A DNA stretch of 6,979 nt from Bacillota bacterium (lineage in GTDB: Bacteria; Bacillota; Peptococcia; Peptococcales; Peptococcaceae), in assembly GCA_023443145.1 (NCBI GenBank), contig JAEZVS010000132.1, positions 1 through 6,979 of the forward strand. Direction: 5' to 3'. Position 1 is the stretch's first letter; the number at the start of each line of letters is the position of its first letter. The translations under genes and the position numbers were made by a program. The notes under the pieces were generated by a model. The model was not told where the DNA came from. It was given only the letters and a program-made list of their open reading frames with translations, and did not search any database. Shown here one piece after another: positions 4,586-6,979 of the stretch.

Positions 4586-6979
4586 GTGTCAATTAAGGAA
4601 AAAGAACCTGTCACAGATGTTCAAGCAGTTGATGTCAGTGGTGGCTCTAAAAGAAAAACAATGAAAACAATGGATGGGAATACGGCTGCAGCGCATGTAT
4701 CCTATCTATTCACCGATGTCGCTGCTATTTATCCCATCACTCCATCTTCGCCCATGGCGGAAAAAATCGATATTTGGGCTGCAGAAGGCCGCAAGAATTT
4801 GTTTGATCAAACGGTCAAAGTGGTTGAAATGGAATCTGAAGCTGGTGCAGCAGGTGCTGTTCACGGCTCGTTGACAGCCGGCGCTCTGACGTCTACCTAT
4901 ACATCTTCTCAAGGGTTGCTTCTGATGTTGCCCGTTATGTACAAAATTGCCGGTGAATTTTTACCGACTGTTTTCCAGGTAGCTGCACGCGCCGTGGCAA
5001 CACACGCTCTTTCCATTTTTGGCGATCACTCTGATGTGATGGCTTGCCGCGGTACTGGTTTTGCCATGCTTGCCAGCTCTAGTGTTCAAGAAGTTATGGA
5101 TGTCGGCTGCGTGGCTCAATTGACGGCCATTAAAACCCGCATTCCTTTTATTCATTTCTTTGACGGTTTTAGAACCTCGCATGAAATTCAAAAAATCGAA
5201 GTGATTGATGAAGATTTCTTGAGAGGTCAACTGGATTATGAAGCGGTGAAAAAATTCCGCGAACTGGGGTTAAACCCTGAACACCCTGTAACCAAAGGGA
5301 CAAACCAAAACCCGGATATTTTCTTCCAACAAAAAGAAGGCATCAACAAGCAGTATGAAGATGTTGTCGGCGTGGTTGAAAAGTATTTGGATGCTGTTTC
5401 AAAAGAAACGGGCCGCGATTATCGCATCTTTAACTATTATGGTGCCGAAGATGCTGAAAATGTTGTTGTGGCCATGGGATCTGTTTGTGAAGCCTTAGAA
5501 GAAGTGGTTGATCTTTTGGTTAGCCAAGGCAAGAAAGTCGGGATGATCAAAATTCATCTCTTCAGACCTTGGAGCACCGAACACTTTATGGCTGTTTTAC
5601 CAAAAACAACTAAGAAAATCAGTGTACTCGACCGTTCTAAAGAACCGGGTTCTTTGGGCGAAGCGGTCTATGAAGACGTTAAAACCATGTTCTATGATGC
5701 CGAGTTGCATCCTGTTATTGTGGGTGGTCGTTACGGTCTCGGTTCCAAAGATGTTACGCCTGCTCAATTGATTGCTGTGTATGAAAACCTTGAAAAAGAC
5801 GAACCGAAGAATCATTTCACTGTGGGTATTGTTGACGACGTGACCCATACTTCTTTGGAAGTAGGCGCTCCTGTGGTGACTAGTCCTGCAGACACCATTG
5901 CCTGCAAATTCTGGGGTTATGGTTCTGACGGTACGGTCGGGGCCAATAAAGATGCCATTAAGATTATTGGTGACAATACCGATATGTACGCTCAAGGTTA
6001 TTTCTCATACGATTCCAAAAAATCCGGCGGCGTGACCGTTTCCTCACTCCGCTTCGGAAAATCGAAAATTCGCTCCACCTATCAAATTGATCAGGCCGAC
6101 TATGTAGCTTGCCATAAATCCAGCTATGTTTATAGCTATGACGTGCTTGAAGGGTTGAAACCGGGAGGAATCTTCCTTTTGAACTGCACGTGGAAGCCGG
6201 AAGAACTGGATGAGCATTTGCCTGCATCTATGAAACGCTATATTGCTGAAAATAATGTGCAGTTTTATATTATTGATGCAGCCAGTGCAGCTCAAGAAAT
6301 CGGTTTGGGCAATCACACCAACATGCTCACACAAACTGCATTCTTCAAACTAACCGAAGTGATTCCTGTTGATGATGCCATTAAGTTCTTAAAGGATGCT
6401 ATTAAAGCCACCTATGGTAAAAAAGGCGACACCATCGTCAACATGAATACGGAAGCAGTTGATAAGGCAATCGAAATCATTCAAAAAATCGATGTGCCTG
6501 AAAGCTGGAAGACGGCTGCTGGTGACAATAAAGAAGAACATCGTTGCAGCGCTGAACCAGAATTTATTAAAAAAGTGTTGCGTCCTATGGTGGCTATGGC
6601 CGGTGACAAACTTCCGGTGAGTGCCTTTGTGGGTATTGAAGATGGTCGTTACCCGTCCGGCACCAGTAAATTTGAAAAACGCATGCCTGCACTTTTTGTT
6701 CCTGAATGGATTCCCGAAAATTGCATTCAGTGTAACCAATGCTCATTGGTTTGCCCACATGCCGTTATTCGTCCGTTCTTACTGGATGAAGCAGAAGTGG
6801 CCAAAGCTCCGAAAGATATGGCACTTGTTGATGCAAAAGGTAAAGAATTTGCAGGTCTTAAGTTCCGTATGCAAGTCAGCCCAATGGATAGCTTGGGATG
6901 CGGAAGCTGCATAAATACATGCCCGGCTAAAGAAAAAGCACTGAAATTTGTGCCGGTAGAAAAATCTGCGGCTGAAGAA
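4586..6979 (+). CDS. nifJ: Pyruvate:ferredoxin (flavodoxin) oxidoreductase, N-terminal two thirds (3' end outside window)
   Basis: Cytoplasmic thiamine-diphosphate and iron-sulfur enzyme of anaerobes: pyruvate + CoA + oxidised ferredoxin gives acetyl-CoA + CO2 + reduced ferredoxin. From the GTG at 4586, 798 residues are visible with an unbroken frame; the family is about 1170-1230 residues long. Domain I holds YPITPSS (49-55), E85 (MESEAGAAGAVHG) and R135, spaced exactly as Thr31, Glu64 and Arg114 of the Desulfovibrio africanus enzyme. Domain II follows, with the CoA-site motif LDRSKEPG at 348-355. The gamma-like domain III contains GYGSDGTVGANK at 444-455. The EKR linker has FEKR at 696-699. 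The ferredoxin-like domain V has a first motif with C713, C716, C719 and C723. Its second motif has C772, C775 and C779, but Ser769 stands where the first cysteine is expected. The thiamine domain and proximal-cluster ligands lie beyond the edge. The charged N-terminal extension of about 21-25 residues is not a signal peptide. Own promoter at 4515-4543. Confidence 0.97.
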   Translation, partial: MSIKEKEPVTDVQAVDVSGGSKRKTMKTMDGNTAAAHVSYLFTDVAAIYPITPSSPMAEKIDIWAAEGRKNLFDQTVKVVEMESEAGAAGAVHGSLTAGALTSTYTSSQGLLLMLPVMYKIAGEFLPTVFQVAARAVATHALSIFGDHSDVMACRGTGFAMLASSSVQEVMDVGCVAQLTAIKTRIPFIHFFDGFRTSHEIQKIEVIDEDFLRGQLDYEAVKKFRELGLNPEHPVTKGTNQNPDIFFQQKEGINKQYEDVVGVVEKYLDAVSKETGRDYRIFNYYGAEDAENVVVAMGSVCEALEEVVDLLVSQGKKVGMIKIHLFRPWSTEHFMAVLPKTTKKISVLDRSKEPGSLGEAVYEDVKTMFYDAELHPVIVGGRYGLGSKDVTPAQLIAVYENLEKDEPKNHFTVGIVDDVTHTSLEVGAPVVTSPADTIACKFWGYGSDGTVGANKDAIKIIGDNTDMYAQGYFSYDSKKSGGVTVSSLRFGKSKIRSTYQIDQADYVACHKSSYVYSYDVLEGLKPGGIFLLNCTWKPEELDEHLPASMKRYIAENNVQFYIIDAASAAQEIGLGNHTNMLTQTAFFKLTEVIPVDDAIKFLKDAIKATYGKKGDTIVNMNTEAVDKAIEIIQKIDVPESWKTAAGDNKEEHRCSAEPEFIKKVLRPMVAMAGDKLPVSAFVGIEDGRYPSGTSKFEKRMPALFVPEWIPENCIQCNQCSLVCPHAVIRPFLLDEAEVAKAPKDMALVDAKGKEFAGLKFRMQVSPMDSLGCGSCINTCPAKEKALKFVPVEKSAAEE
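6722..6754 (+). other. First [4Fe-4S] motif of PFOR domain V (intact)
   Basis: Encodes C713-IQ-C716-NQ-C719-SLV-C723, a standard CxxCxxCxxxC motif followed by proline. By analogy with two-cluster ferredoxins, its first three cysteines bind one cluster with C779, and C723 helps bind the other. Confidence 0.9.
6890..6922 (+). other. Second [4Fe-4S] motif of PFOR domain V, first cysteine replaced by serine
   Basis: The expected CxxCxxCxxxCP reads S769-LG-C772-GS-C775-INT-C779-P. The serine codon AGC at 6890-6892 is one base from TGC. Residues 713 and 769 are 56 apart, the same separation as Cys689 and Cys745 of the D. africanus enzyme as I recall its numbering, so the alignment of Ser769 with a cluster ligand is firm. 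Confidence 0.8.

Noticed and set aside
6621..6914. 97-residue plus-strand frame near the right edge
   Set aside because: It overlaps the FEKR and iron-sulfur region of nifJ in another frame, and the nifJ frame is clearly the real one.

Overview
The window holds three same-strand genes, two of them cut by its edges. In order they are the 3' end of a bacterial-type prolyl-tRNA synthetase (proS, to 718), a complete PolC-type replicative DNA polymerase (polC, 742-4446), and the 5' two thirds of a pyruvate:ferredoxin oxidoreductase (nifJ/PFOR, 4586 to the right edge). I see no RNA gene, mobile element, CRISPR array or long repeat. The only non-coding stretch of any size is the 139-base polC-nifJ gap, which carries a good promoter.

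A PolC polymerase marks the organism as a member of the Bacillota (Firmicutes) or close kin, and a homodimer-type PFOR marks it as an anaerobe. GC content looks moderate (mid-40s percent by eye), ribosome binding sites are strong GGAGG types, and the proS-polC pair is the usual clostridial/Negativicutes order. I suspect Negativicutes or a related anaerobic clostridial lineage, but the sequence does not settle this.

proS and polC are 23 bases apart and almost certainly co-transcribed; both are housekeeping genes (translation and replication). No convincing intrinsic terminator follows polC. nifJ has its own extended -10 promoter and starts with GTG behind a strong ribosome binding site. The rimP-nusA-infB block that commonly follows polC is not here, so local gene order is broken at this point.

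The most interesting observation is in PolC. The protein is about 1234 residues, roughly 200 shorter than the Bacillus enzyme. The missing piece is the DnaQ-like 3'-5' proofreading exonuclease that normally interrupts the PHP domain. The PHP domain is instead continuous, with a linker of about a dozen residues where the exonuclease should be, and all nine residues of the canonical PHP metal site are present. The polymerase is therefore either not proofread in cis or may be proofread by its own PHP domain. A second oddity is in PFOR, where the first cysteine of the second ferredoxin-type [4Fe-4S] motif is replaced by serine.
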